Below are positions 31,461 to 43,545 of a DNA stretch of 64,000 bases, piece by piece. Source of the DNA: Isochrysis galbana (lineage: Eukaryota > Haptophyta > Isochrysidales > Isochrysidaceae); the NCBI GenBank assembly GCA_018136815.1, contig CM030931.1:2719801-2783800 (forward strand), written 5' to 3'. The notes below the pieces were generated by a model. That model had not been told where the DNA came from, did no database searches, and saw nothing but the letters and a program-made list of their open reading frames with translations. The position numbers were made by a program, and so were the translations under genes. The first letter of the stretch is position 1. Each line of letters begins with the position of its first letter.

Positions 31461-31748
31461 CCCCCCCGATAGCTATCGGGGGGAAATTTTCTCCCGATCG
31501 CCAACAGCCCCCCCGATAGCCATCGGGGGACCGAGAAAATCCCCCGATATATAGCCATCGGGGGACCGAGAAAATGAGAAAATCCGAAAATCCTCCGATA
31601 TAGCTATCGGGGGATTTTTCATGCCACGGGGAGCTATCGCGTTTGTTTTATTTAAGGCTGGCCCCCGTTTGCTATCGGGGGCGAAAGACTGCCCCCATTT
31701 GCTATCGGGGAGAACGACGCCCCCAAGTAGCTATTTGGGGGGGGGGGG
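31461..31748. repeat. Cluster of GGGGGATAGC palindromes
   Basis: Seven irregularly spaced units built on CCCCCGATAGCTATCGGGGG (31461, 31510, 31541, 31591, then half-degenerate CCCCCGTTTGCTATCGGGGG types at 31663, 31693, 31720). Each can form a strong hairpin. Some are joined by a repeated GACCGAGAAAAT linker. This is not a CRISPR: the units are self-palindromic and there are no unique equal-length spacers. Confidence 0.85.
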
Positions 31749-32408
31749 GCAGGGGCGCGAGTAGCTGGCGAAGGCTGAGGTCGCGATCGCTCGTCATGCG
31801 CGAAGAAATACGGAAAGAGAGCGCAAAACTACGCAAACGAAGGGTTCGAACTATCGTTAAAGTGAAACTCGTCCGCTGAAGCCAACGCGGAGGGTCGAGG
31901 AGAGGTCCAAACTCGCGCGGGGGGAAGAAGGCGATGTGCAGAGAGACCTTCTAGACAAGCGATGAGCAAAGGGCAAAGGGCGACGAAACAAGACGCGAGA
32001 CGCGAGGCGCGTGCCATTCGTTCTTCTTTTCTTTCACCGAAAACGCGGCGAAACTAACGTTAAACGTCGTTGCCCCCTCCGCGAGAATCGCGAAGAAGAA
32101 CGGACGAGATGGAGGCAATCATCGAAGGAATCGCGAGAGGAATCGAAGCGAGGGGGGGGAACAGCGCGCGCGGGGGGGGGAACGAACGACGGCCGGAGGA
32201 AACGAACCGCGCTCGGAGGAGAAGAACGAAGAACCTCGCGCGGGGGGGGGGAAATAATACAACGGCCGGAGGCGACGGACGGCACGCCGAGGGAAAGAAC
32301 CTGCCGCGGGGGGGGGCGAGGGACCGAGGGCACGGCGGGGCAGCGTGGGAGGGCGCGAGGCCGATCTCGGAGCGAGATCGCGTCCTTTCCCTCGCGGAGC
32401 GCGGAGAG
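31749..32408. other. Purine-rich interval, no gene
   Basis: GA-rich with several G runs of 7-9 (32153, 32172, 32242, 32311). Basic/acidic ORFs on both strands are compositional. Confidence 0.4.
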
Positions 32409-32776
32409 AACCCCCACGAGAAATCTTGGGACCGGAGAATGTTTTGGACGAATCTTCCTGCCGTCGGCCGAAAAGAGGAGCACGGAGAGAGAGAGAGAGA
32501 GAGTCTTGCAGGGCGGCTGCAGAACGAGAAGTCGAAGTCATGCCGTTTTATTACCTTAAACGAGCCAACAATTATAGTAAAAGCAAAAACAAAATTCGAA
32601 TCGCAAATTTCGAGACCAAAATCTGCAAACCTGGACTTGAGACCATGGGGAATCCGAATCTGTGTGTCTTGTGCGTCAGTGGCAACACAGGGAGCTGTTC
32701 AATTGTAATTGTGAGCGCGTACCTTACACGAATATTCATGCCTACAGCCTTCAGATGGGCAGGAATACAACACAGG
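32409..32776 (-). repeat. Dispersed repeat R1, copy 3
   Basis: Inverted copy of 11049-11415, with the same two boundaries and the internal GA/CT microsatellite expanded (32486-32503). Confidence 0.75.
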
Positions 32777-33623
32777 CTAGCCAACGCGGGCCCGGGCGTG
32801 CGATCTTTGCCCAGCTCTCCGGGAGAGTCTGGGGAGTCTTGATGAGTCCCCCCTGCATGCCAAGAGGCAGCGCAGGGGGGTGGATGGTTCTCGCCCCTCA
32901 TGAGGATGAGGAGAGTCGAAAGAGTGGGAGGGGTGCGAGGCCCCCTTCCATTGGAACTTCCATGGCGACCAATCGTAAGATTGGTGTGGATTTTCAAAAA
33001 AAACTCCTTGAAGGTGTTGGTGTTGGTGTTGGTGTGGATTTTCTAGAACATGGTCCCAGTCCTAGTTTCTAGGACGGGATTTTTTGTCCGCAAGGACAAG
33101 ACGACGAAGCCACGAAGAATCCTAAAGCTCCCACACTTCACCCACACATGCACCCAAACAGAGCAAAATACCAACCCACAAACAGTCCGAACCAGAACCA
33201 GCGACGATAGACACCAATCACTCAATGCGTGCCAGCTTTCAGCTTTCGCCGATTTACGATTTGTCATATTTATTAGCACGCTGCGCGCCGCTACTCATAT
33301 AGCTTGAGGCCGACCGTGGTGCGCCTACTACATAACGCGTCGGACGAGATAAGGATAGCACCGCGCGTGCCTCCTCTCGGCCCTTAGAGCAAGAGGGCCG
33401 GCGGGGCATGCACAATCCACTGCCACCTCCTCCACCACCACACCCCAACGCCAAAGGCCAAAGTAGGGCGTGACCGTCACGCGCTGACTCTGATGGCTTT
33501 AGGAGCTCTTGTTTGCTCGATCGCAAGTGCAGCAGTAAGTTTGAGTAGTTATCCCAACCGCCACTCCGAGGACAAAGTGAAGTGCAGCATATTTGAGGGC
33601 ACAATGCTGCACAAAGCTGGCTA
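32777..33623. other. Downstream region of the RBBP6-like gene
   Basis: Holds a diverged SINE-like 5' fragment (about 32830-32960, with CATGCCAAGAGGCAG and GGATGGTTCTCGCCCC words), a short (GGTGTT)n tract at 33013-33038 and then unremarkable sequence that includes the 3' flank of the next gene. Confidence 0.4.
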
Positions 33624-36600
33624 CTAATCGTCACGACCAATGCATGCAAGTACGTCGTCGTCATCGCCGTCCAAAGGCAAATCAGCCTCGACATCTGTAG
33701 ATGATATGGGAGGGTTCCTCTTGGATAATACAGCAATGTCCGGTGCATCAAGGTCGATTGCCGCAGCAAGCAGCTCCCTATCCCGGTCTTCGCGTGTTCG
33801 AAAGCCGGCAATCTCCACGTCACTTTCGGTGCCATTGCTCGCGCACGTGTGTGAGACAGCCGAGTTGCAGCATGGTTGCGTGGCGTGCTCACCCTCGCGC
33901 TTGACTCGGACATTCGCTTTTACGTCCCCAGCTCCTTGCCGACCCTCGTCTCCTGCGTGCTCCTCGCGGCGCCTCTTGATTAGAAGGCGCGCCTTCTCGA
34001 ACGCATCTGTAGTCGTAGACTCCTGGACCGTTGCCCTTGCGCAAAGTTGTTGATGATGCGGCATCTGATGCTGTCGCTGCAACACTTTCTGATGATGCAA
34101 TTGTTGCTGTTGCACATGCTGTTGCCTCATCATCTGTTGCCTCATCATTTGCTGCCGGAGTTGCTGTTGGTGTATCTGCGCCTGCTGCATCTGCTGCATC
34201 TGCGCCTGCTGCATCTGCGCCTGCCGCATCTGCGCCTGCCGCATCTGCGCCTGTTGTATCATCACCTGTTGCTGCATCAACTGCTGCTGCTGCATCATCA
34301 TCATGTGTTCTTGGTTCCTTTGGGCCTGCAACATTTGCTGCTGTTGAAACCAAAGCTGCTTCGATGTACTGCACTTGAAGCACGTCATACGTGAAGCGTA
34401 ACAGTTTGCTCCGCAATTCGGACATATCCAATCGCCGGGCCTTTGCGGCACGGCTGGGCCAGCAGCAGACATTTGAACCATAGGGCAACACACGGCTGGT
34501 GCCATCCCGCATGCAGTGGCACACACTCCAGCGCCCACAGCACCACCAAACATAGACTCATTGCTAGTCACCGTTACTCCATCGGCGCCCGTTTGCATTC
34601 CGCTCGCGCCCATCAGCTGCGCCTGTATCCCTTGAGCACCAATCGCGGCCGCTCCGTTGCCTGCGGCGAGTGTGCTGCTCATGCCACAGCCACCACTGCT
34701 TGCCTCAGGCTTTGTAGTAATACCCTCTCCGGCTCTAGCAGGCTTCTCGTTGTCCATCCCGCAGACGTCGTCTGACGCGGCGGGGCTAGATGCATCCTCC
34801 TGGGCGTGCTTCACGTCCTCAAAGAAAGCCTTTAGCGCGTCGCGCATCTGCTTATTTGGAATTACCTCATCTACTTTCACCCCAGTCGCGCCACAAAGTG
34901 AACAAGTCGTTCCGTCGCTTGATGGATCATCGATCAGCGCTTGTAGCACAGCGTCACTGGAGACAGAGGCGCCGCAGCACGGCAACACGACTGGGTCCCG
35001 GAAAAGCTTTTTGGTTATTGGACATTTCAATTCCTCGGGCACCGCCTCCGTGTCTACCTTCTCGCGAGATTTCGAGGTCACCTTGCTGAATTGCCGCTCG
35101 TCCGCAACCATACGTGCAATGGAACCGTCTGCCATGAGGAAGCCACCGGACACGTCAGCATCGCCAGAAGATGCAATCTTCTGCAGCCTGCTGAGCGGGA
35201 TGCCCACAGGAGCTCGTCTCACATGAGTCGCAGTCCCTTCATCGCCGCCGTCGGCGACCGAATTGTTCGGACAGTTTTGGATAAAGTGACCCTGCTGCCG
35301 ACAGCGATAACACACATATCCAGGAGGCGGCGTACGTCCCTGTGGTTTTCCATCAGGCCCAACCTTCGCAGGTGGACCAGGACGACCAGCGCCCCGACTT
35401 CCTGCAGTTGGATGTCGCTGAAAGTACGGGCGCTGCCACTCATTGCTCGCGGCGGCCATCATTTGCTTGATCTGAGAGAAGAGTGGAAGAATATGAGACG
35501 GAAAGCAGGCATTTTCAGCATACACAGCTAGACAGCTCCGAGCCTGGAGGGACAAAGCCGACGGTCGTGCTGGAGGTGTCCACGCGCCACATGATGTGCG
35601 CCGTCGGCGTGCGCACCCTCTGAGCCTCCGCCTCATCTGCCTGCACAGCGCCTGTGGGTGCAGCTGTCACCGTTGACTCTACCTGCGTGAGGCAGGAAGC
35701 AACGGCGAGTCAATATACCTTCTGATCATGGGCGCAAGGTGCCACCGTGATACAGCGTCAGGAATTCGTCCTGAGGCACCGGTCGGTAAAGTGAGCCTAC
35801 GCGCGTTCGCCAGCCCTAGTTCCAAGGCGCAAGCTCCATTGTCTATCGTGACAACACACCTGTTGGGTTGCGGGAGATGAGCGGTACGATGGTGTACAGC
35901 TCAACGTCGAGGAAACTTTCGCCTATCGCCGGACGGGAGCTCTCACATGAGCAATAACGGTTGGCATTTGGGGGTAATGCACAGCGCGGACGATATTCAC
36001 GCGCGTTCACGTGGGGCACATTTCACGTAGACACTCTCATGTGCCATACGTTGTGCCGATGTACGCATGTCCTTCAACCTCACCATTCGGCACAGTACGG
36101 ATAGTTTGTGCCAAGACATCGCGCGCGAGCCGCATAAATATGGCGACGCGCAAGCTTACTTGATACAGGGCAGAAGGTGCCGGTGCAGCAGAAGCGCCCG
36201 ATGAACATGAGCTGAGACAAGTGGGGGGATGATGGCTGGGTACATGGGAAGCACCAAGATGAGGGGAGAGCGACTGCTCAGGACGAATGGTCGATACAGT
36301 ACAAGAAAGGAACACGTGAAAAAGAATAGCAAGAATGCATCGCGAATCGCCCCGATAGTTGAAATAAGCCAGAGCTTTGGCTGAGAGTTGGGGTGCTGTA
36401 GAGGCCAAAAGGCCGAGTATGGTTGAGGGATATCCGTCTGCAACTGCAAGATTCTCGATGTGCAAATACTTGGCAAGCTTTGTGAAGTTCGAGAACACCC
36501 ACAGGGAGCCAGAGCGAAACGGAACCTCTCGACTCAATATGCTGCGCCTAACTACACTCCGGCCGACACATAAGCAACTGAGATGCCACGCGATGGCCGA

Positions 36601-37110
36601 CGGGCCACATTCAGTTCGGGCATATGGGCCAATCACACACAGATTGCCTGCTACTGTTGATCCTCCACCACTTGCACTTATCCGGCTCTGCGGCACACGT
36701 CGAACCAGCAGTCGAGAACTGGCATTCACCATGGCATCGTCATCACCATACTCTGCGCGCGAGGCGTGGATACGTGGGGAGACTGCCTTGACAGAGCAAT
36801 AGAGGGGCCTTAGGCAAGCTCTGGGAGCCTCCTCACCCTCGCCGGTCTGTGCGTTTGTGAGAATGAGGCCGAAGGCTGCGGGAACCTTCTTGAGCTCGAT
36901 GATAGCCTGATGGCGGCGACAGCAGAGGTAGCTCAGTGCTATATAATATCTACGCGCCCCGCATGCAGGGAATAGCAGCTGATGCAGCCAGATGGCGCGG
37001 AGAGAGCGCACCTGCTTCAGGTCGCCTATGCTGATGGAGGGGGCACCCGCGAGATCATGCGTGCTGTACGTATGGTCCGACTTGAACTTGAACTCAACCC
37101 CCGCTCCCAT
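33624..37110 (-). CDS. RBBP6/Mpe1-like pre-mRNA 3'-end processing factor with added RanBP2-type zinc finger
   Basis: Exons 37012-37110, 36837-36906, about 36655-36752, 35617-35682 and 33624-35471; about 726 residues. The third exon's 3' end could instead be about 20 bp further on; the other junctions are GT-AG and in phase. Exons 1-3 encode the ubiquitin-like DWNN domain (VEFKFKSDHTYSTHDL ... AIIELKKVPAAFGLILTNAQ ... EEYGDDDAMV ... LVRRVP). A CCHC zinc knuckle follows at about 165-178 (CYRCRQQGHFIQNC), then a RING/U-box at about 261-305 (LKCPITKKLFRDPVVLPCCG), the core layout of RBBP6/Mpe1, which acts in cleavage and polyadenylation and as a ubiquitin ligase. An extra RanBP2-type finger (about 457-481, DWICPNCGANCYASRMTCFKC), a Gln/Met-rich coiled segment and an acidic tail come after it. 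A long G run on the plus strand lies just upstream of the start. Confidence 0.9.
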
Positions 37111-37345
37111 CGCCAGGTGGGGACGACCGATCACCGCGTTGGGGCCGCGAGGGGTGCGTGGGGGGGGGGGGAGAAGGGGGAGGGGGGGAGGGAGGGGGGG
37201 GGGGGGAAGGAGGGGGGGAAGGGCAGATGGGGAGAGATGGAGAGTGGGCGTGGGGGGTGTATGGGGGCGGGGGGGGGGCGGGAGGGGGGGGCGGGGGGGG
37301 GCGGGAGGGGGGGGGGGGGGGCGGGAGGGGCGTCTTCCTGCGCAA
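37111..37345 (-). promoter_or_regulatory. Leader/promoter with extended poly-C (sense) tract
   Basis: From about 48 bp upstream of the RBBP6-like start codon, the sense strand is almost wholly C with scattered T (plus-strand G, 37158-37336). Similar shorter sense-strand C tracts precede several other genes here. It could be part of the 5' leader, or simply unstable sequence. Confidence 0.4.
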
Positions 37346-39111
37346 CAACAGCTCAGCAGCCCACCGGCTCTCCGTCTAGGAGTAAAGAGCTTTCTTTCTT
37401 GTGCTTCTTGGCCTCCAGAGGCCTCGCACGAGAGAGTGAGCAAAGGGGCGAACCACCGTTTTTGGCCGTGGAAGAAACGCACGGGCACCGGGGCACCGTC
37501 GGGTGAGACGTTGGAGCGCGTTTTCTTTTTGGCGCCTCCAAGAGAAGTGAACGGCTCCGCCTGCTGCTCCCTCCACCTCCACCGCCGCCGAGCCTAGATG
37601 GGAAATGCGGTGCTGGGGCCTGCAAATACAGCCAAGTACATATGTATGTGCGGCCAAATATAATTCAAATACATTCGAGGCCTACAACCCAGGACGCACT
37701 TCAAATACAGCCAAATACATATGTATTTGTATTTGGCCTCTGGAGGCCGCCGAGGCCGAGGCACTACTTGATGGAGATGGAGATGGAGACGGCACACGGC
37801 GGCAGGGAGGCCCCGCCGCCCCAGGGCCAATGCCGCTCCCCGCCGCTCCAGCCCCCAGCTCATTGCTCATTGCCCCCGGCCCCCCGCCGCCCCGCCGCTC
37901 CCCCACATCCACATGACGAAGGCCTCGGGCCTCGGACCTCGGACCTCGGACCTCTGACCTCTGAGGCACGGGGAACGGGGAACGGGGGGGGGGGGGTTGA
38001 CGGGGTGACAGGGTGACACAGCGGAGAGCGGAGAGTCCCCTCTGCTCTATTTGCCGTCCATCCGTTTGCTCTTCTAGGGCTAGTATCACGTCCAAGGTAT
38101 GGAGTTTTAAAAAATGATTGCAGATTGTAGGGTTGTAGGTTGTGGGGAGCACACCCTAACTACAACTACTAACTACTAATACTAATAGAGATAGCTAATA
38201 ACCGACCTCCTCTCCCAGGTGTAAACCACGCGTAGTTGTAGTTGGTTGTTAGTTGGCTCTGGGGGAGGCAGAGGCAGAGGAGCAGAGGAGGGGCGGGGGC
38301 GGGGCGGGGCGGGGCGGGGCGGGGGGAGGGGGGGGGGGCGCAAGAATGTGTGGCCAAAAAAGGTGTGAGTGTGAGTGTGAGTTCTGAGTTCACCTTTTTA
38401 ACTTTTTGATTTTTCGGGGGGTTCGTTCTTCGTTAGCGCGAAATTGTATTTTTTGGTCCGCTTTATTCCGTTGACGATACGTGCACATTAATACTCGCAT
38501 GAAGGGGGGTTCAAATGTTTTTTGCCACCTACTTTACTCCCACTCTACTTGTACTCTCTCATTTCTAGATGGCTAAAATTGTAATGGTGATCTTCTGGTG
38601 CATTTTGTTATGGTGGGGAATAGGTCTTTACGTGTTTGGCCGGTGCGCCGCCCCGCGGGCGGGAGAGATTCTCTTCTCTTCTGCTCTCCACTTCGGTGCG
38701 GGAGGCGCGAGAAGAGCGAGGTGCGTGCGATTGAGTACTCCTACTCTAATGATGTACTCTAGAGTAGATCATCCTCCACATGTGGAGCTCTGGCGCGTGG
38801 CGCCCCGAGGATGGTCCTAGAGCGTGAGATGAAGAGGCACGAGAAGAGAAGAGAGAGAGAGCGCTGTGTGGCGTGGCGCGGGACGAGGAGGGCGCCTCGC
38901 GCCGTCGAGCGGGAGATGGTTTACATTTTACAGGAGGAGGAGAGAGTGAAGATGCGAAGTGGGAGAGGCCACAACCCACAGAGGGAAACACTGAAGAGAG
39001 GGGCCGAGATGAGAGAAGATTGGAGAGAGGATAGATGGTAGGGAGAGAGCAGGGTTGAGGTGGCCCGAGGGGGGGGCGAGGGAGGGAAGGGCTAGCCGCG
39101 GGGCCGCCACG
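37346..39111. other. Long intergenic interval
   Basis: At 37620-37735 two copies of an AAATACAGCCAA-TACATATGTAT palindromic word sit about 75 bp apart. At 38285-38340 there is a GGGGC array. A 38569-38820 frame opens with a strongly hydrophobic segment (VMVIFWCILLWWGIGLYVFG) but has no further support. No confident gene. Confidence 0.4.
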
Positions 39112-41358
39112 ATGGGCAGCGCCACGGAGCAGCCCTCACTCGTGCAGGCGCTGGCTCCTCAGACACTGCGGCTGCGCATCACAGAGCGGGTCACTGAGAT
39201 CTACCGCGTCGTTCGCTCCCTTGGAGAGCTACCGCTGTGCCTCATCATCTTCCTGCCGAGGGTCGCCCTCTCGTACTTCACCATTCTGTACGCCCACCTG
39301 TGCTGCCTCTGCCTTTGCCCAAGCGCGGCGCTCGGGTTGCAAAGTCCGGGCGCGTTCTCTCGCTCGCGCCTGCGCCGTCCGCGCCAGCGTCCTGCCCCCC
39401 AGGAGTGCTCCAGCTTGCAGCATTGCGCATTCATGCTGACAGGGTTTCGCGCTGCCCCCAATACCAGTGTGGCACAATTCCTGCGGAACATTGCGCGCTT
39501 GATGAACACTACGTCGTCATATGAGAAGAAGGCCAATCTTCGTATTCTAATTATCACAGACTACACTCCGCCCCAGACGCACGGCATTGCAATCCGCTTC
39601 CAGCACTACATCACTAACATGCGTCGCGCTGGGCATGAGGTGCAGGTCTATTCAACGAATCTGTCCAGGGTGCGTGCTCGTGCATACTTGGTTGGCCGTC
39701 CATTTCGGCAACTTAAGCCCAGTGATACCTCTATCTGCGGCTGATTCCCTTTGGATAGCGGCGATTGCCGTCAATCCTTCATCGCAATGACCAGATTGTT
39801 GGGTCCCTCTATATAGGAGCGGTTGACGTCATTCGATCACCCAAACATGCCTTCGATTGTCAATCCTTTCAACACTTCAAATTGCATGGCTTATAACCCA
39901 GGCCTCCGACTAGCGTGGGTGCTTGGCGCCAAGCAATGGGACATCGTCCATCTTGTCTTCCCATCCGTCATTGGCTCCGCGATTATCCCCGTGTGCAATT
40001 GGTGTGGTATTCCCGCTTCTCTTGTTGTCAGTTGCAACGCACTGCTGGCCACGTTCATGCGCCCGAATCTAGCCTCATGTTCTCTGTCTTTTCGCTGATA
40101 CGTGTGCTGCCTAAACTTGGCAGGCGGCGTATTCCGATCTACTGCTCGCATCACGTAGACATGGAGTACTATGTGGAGCAGTACGCAAAGTCCATTGCTT
40201 GGCTGGGCAACTTCTTCTATTGGCTATTTGCCAAATTACCTGCACGTTACGCCAATGCCAACGCTGCGCCGACTTTGTGCTTTCTGGACTCGCACATTCC
40301 TCACAAGGCGAAAGGTTGCATGCGCGTCCGCATCCCCTCGGGTGTGGCTGATGAGCGCTTCAAGGTCGACTCAGATGCGCAGTTGGCGGCTGAGCGCCGT
40401 GACCTAGAGCGCATCTGCGGTGGGTCCCCAGATGATTGCATTTGCATCATGGTCCAGCGGCTCGCACCAGAAAAAGACACGATGCACGCGCTGGAGGCTC
40501 TCCTTCAGTTGCGGGATGGGTCGGAGACCCTCGCAGCCGCAAAGGCAGGGAAGGGCAAGGCGATTGCCAGCGCATCCGACAGGCCGTTGTGCACCATCGA
40601 TGGGAAGCGCAAGCTGAGGTTCGTCATTGCGGGCGATGGTCCCGCGCGCAAAAGCCTAGTCAACTTCACCGAAAAATATAAGCTACCGGTAACCTTCACG
40701 GGCAACGTGAAGAATGACCGGCTTCCACCCCTGTACCGCGCCGCCGATGTATTCGTGACGTGCTCTACGTCTGAGACGTAAGTTCTAGCCCCTCGCACCA
40801 CTGCACCCTTGCACACACGTTCTCACCCAAGTTCGAAATTGATATGCCACTCGTCAATTTTGTATCATCTTGCGCAATGTCCTTGCGTTTTCACGCCCGC
40901 TTTGCTTTTGCCTCAGGTATGGGCTCACGGTGCTCGAGGCTCTTGCGTGCGGCACCCCGTCAATATTACCGCACTGTGCCGTTTTCGATGAGCTGTGGGA
41001 GCAGCGCCTCCCAAAAGAATGGATGTATGATCACGGGAATCCCACCACCCTGCTCGACTCACTGAAAGCAGCTGCCAACAAATCATCGAAACAACGTCTA
41101 CGCGATGAGCCAGTGAAGGCGAGCTGGTCGGATGCCACCACTGAACTTCTAGAACAGTATGATGCTTGTATCGATGCCAACCTGCCACTACGCATGGAGC
41201 TCGCAACCATCGGCAAGGTCTTAACCAATTTGTTTCGCGTGACTTTGGTCGGACTTGTCATTTGGTGGGCGCTGCGCTTCGAAGGGCGCGTCTTCATGCG
41301 CACGGTTATTGCCTTACTCCAACAGCTGTCTGAGGACCCAACATCCATTTCCCGTTGA
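39112..41358 (+). CDS. GT4-family glycosyltransferase, SQD2-like
   Basis: Exons 39112-39669, 39817-40001, 40124-40777 and 40917-41358 give 612 residues; all junctions are GT-AG and in frame. The start ATG has a strong context (GCCGCCACGATGG). A hydrophobic stretch near residues 45-75 may be a membrane anchor. The GT-B fold begins at RILIITDYTPPQTHGIA (donor-side glycine loop) and includes DIVHLVFPSVIG, YCSHHVDMEYY, VQRLAPEKD, the FVIAGDGPARKSL nucleotide-sugar motif and, across the last splice site, the E-x7-E catalytic motif ETYGLTVLE followed by ALACGTP. The closest plan I know is that of sulfoquinovosyl- and mannosyl-type GT4 enzymes. A second hydrophobic segment lies near the C-terminus (VTLVGLVIWWAL). 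Whether it makes sulfolipid or another glycolipid cannot be told. A cryptic intron near 39310-39440 is possible. Confidence 0.85.
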
Positions 41359-42598
41359 GTGCGGCACATGCCATGCTCTCCGTGAAAGATGTGCAAACAA
41401 CTGCACCGAACCGTATCCTCCTCGGCTTCCAACCGTGTTGAATGATGGCTCCTCGCACTAGCGCAAGGCGTACAGTCGCTCAGACCATGGACACTGCAAT
41501 GTCCTCGCGGGTAATATGATCCTTTGCTGCGGCGCGATGTATCTCGTAGCAAAACAGCCCTTCCACGACCAACTGGAGTGAAATGGTGCTCACTTTTCCC
41601 CGATGCTCCTCGAAGCCTTTTCATCGGAGAATCGCTCGGATGGCTGTTTCTTTTTGTTCTTCCGGAAAGCGTTGGCTGCGGAAGTTCCGTCAATATCGAC
41701 GCCTGAGATCTTATTGGATGTCAGGCTAGACGCTGACGTTGGTTGTCACGCATGTTTGGGTGATGAATATCTAAGACGGCGTCGATGGCTGAAGGCTTTC
41801 GCCGTTGTACAACACGTGGACGAGCGGATCTCTCGGTGGTTTGATGTGGATAAGCTTGACTAACGTGCCTGCATCGCGGTCGCGTGGCGGCGTGGCGCCT
41901 TGCTTATTTTGCAGTGTTGCGATAGTCCTTATTTACGGTAATTCAGAATGGTAAATCCACGGCTCAACCAATAATTGTTCATTGATTGAAGCCTTGGCTG
42001 ATGGTTGCCGGCTTGCTGTTGGCTTCTGGTCTGCCTCAGTGCCAGGCAATCGCAAGTGCCGAGGCTGTTGTTCTCAGGTCTCAGGCGGCTGCCAATTGAG
42101 GACTAAAACGTTGTTGATGTTCTCGCCGCGCGCGCAGCCTTGGGCTCGGTACTCACACGCACGCATTCAACACCCCAACGTCCCCGGCCTTTTAGCCGCT
42201 TTCTTTGCATTCCCGCCATAGGCATAGGCATAGGTCATCAACCTAGGACCTATCTATCAGCTATCAGAGCGCGGTTCTGAGCTCAAGTACAGGTACAGAG
42301 TCTGAGGAAATGGGCCGTTAACAGTAAAAGAGGGGGGTCCAATCCGAAGCGGAGGGGGGGGTCTGTCTGGAAGCGGAGGGGAGAGCGCCCCCCCCGCCCC
42401 CCCCCCGCGCGCGACCTTCTCCCTCCTCGAGCGCCCGCGCTCCCCCCTCCCCCGCCCCCCCCCGCCGCCCCCCCGCCCCCCAACCAGCCTCGCCGCCGCC
42501 GCCCTCGCCCCAACCGCCCTCCCCACACCGCCCTCGCCGCCACCTCCGTCTCCGCCACCTCCGTCTCCGCCACCGCCGTCGTCTCCCCCCCCCTCGCC
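41359..42598. other. Intergenic
   Basis: A plus frame at 41603-41863 (containing LRRRRWLKAFAVVQHVDERIS) is unsupported by homology. From 42330 to 42600 the sequence becomes C- and CCGCC-rich, with (CCGTCTCCGCCA)n repeats at 42546-42580. Confidence 0.35.
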
Positions 42599-42599
42599 G

Positions 42600-42964
42600 C
42601 AACTAAGTTTATACTTGGACGCGATGGAGCGCGCCGGCGCGACTCCCCTCTCTTTCGGGCCCCCCGCCGAGGGCGGCCCTCCTGCCCGCACATGGACCTG
42701 TCGCTGGCAAAGCGGCCGCGTCCTCCCTCGGAGGCCGAGCAGGTGCGCGCGACCCCGGTCGCGTCACACGGCCCGTGGCCTCGGCCACAGCACACACAGC
42801 AGCCATGCTGGCCCCTCCCATGGGGCAGGGCAGTGGGCTCCTGGCAAGCCATCAGGCGTGCCAGGAGCATGGGTGGTTCCTCCCTTCCTCCCCCATGGCA
42901 GGGGAGGAGTGGAGAGAGGGGGGGGCTCGTGCCCCCCCATGGGCGAACTAAGTATAAACTTAGT
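42600..42964. mobile_element. SINE-like retroposon C with a head at both ends
   Basis: The right side, read on the minus strand, begins CAACTAAGTTTATACTTAG and continues as the family 5' part (GGCACGAGCCCCCCCC, GGAGGAACCACCC, GGCTTGCCAGGAGCCC). The left end, read on the plus strand, also begins AACTAAGTTTATACTTGG. The element therefore has inverted heads about 340 bp apart, unlike the other copies. Confidence 0.6.
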
Positions 42965-43545
42965 TGGAATGCGTAAAAATATAGTTTACCCGTGAAGTGT
43001 GGGCGCCAACGGCAAGGCAGATAAGAAATGAGCGATTGGTAGGTAAGCGACAGCGATAGAGTACACGATGAACTACAGATGCAGATGCATGCGCGCGCAG
43101 CACCAACGGCACAAGACAACCCCATCACGCAGCAAGCAGTGCCGCACAACTTACATCACATCGTTTTGCACATCGTTTTGCGACGTAGCTCTCATAAAGC
43201 ATAAACGGTCTCATCATTGTGACGCCATCGCCATCATCTCCCTCGTTGCCATTTTCAAATCAGTCTCCACCAACCCGCACGGCGATCGAAGCGCGCCACG
43301 TTCCTTTTCGTTACCCGAATCTTCTTGAGTGCGCATCCACATCACATCGAGCACCTCGACGCGGAATGGATTGAGGATCGATTCGGATCGCACACCTCAC
43401 TCATTTGTGCCTTTTGGGCCCGTGATTCCTTTGCCCGGCATGAGGCGAGCGAGGGAGATGTGGGGATATTTGCATCCGCAAAGACGAGCCGATGTGCATG
43501 ACGTCCGCGAATGCACTCGTGTACGTAACAGGCGCGCCGTCCCAA
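42965..43545. other. Intergenic
   Basis: No gene recognised; AT content is somewhat higher than nearby. Confidence 0.35.

Noticed and set aside
31461-31748. CRISPR-like array
   Set aside because: Repeats are palindromes with irregular linkers, not direct repeats with unique spacers, and the genome is eukaryotic.
36037-37488. A 483-codon minus-strand ORF
   Set aside because: It runs through exons and introns of the RBBP6-like gene; only three spliced pieces belong to the protein.
38569-38820. Small hydrophobic protein of 83 codons
   Set aside because: Only the N-terminal hydrophobic stretch is suggestive; no other evidence.
42257-43149. 288-codon Gly/Arg-rich ORF
   Set aside because: Composition artefact across CCGCC repeats and the SINE-like element.
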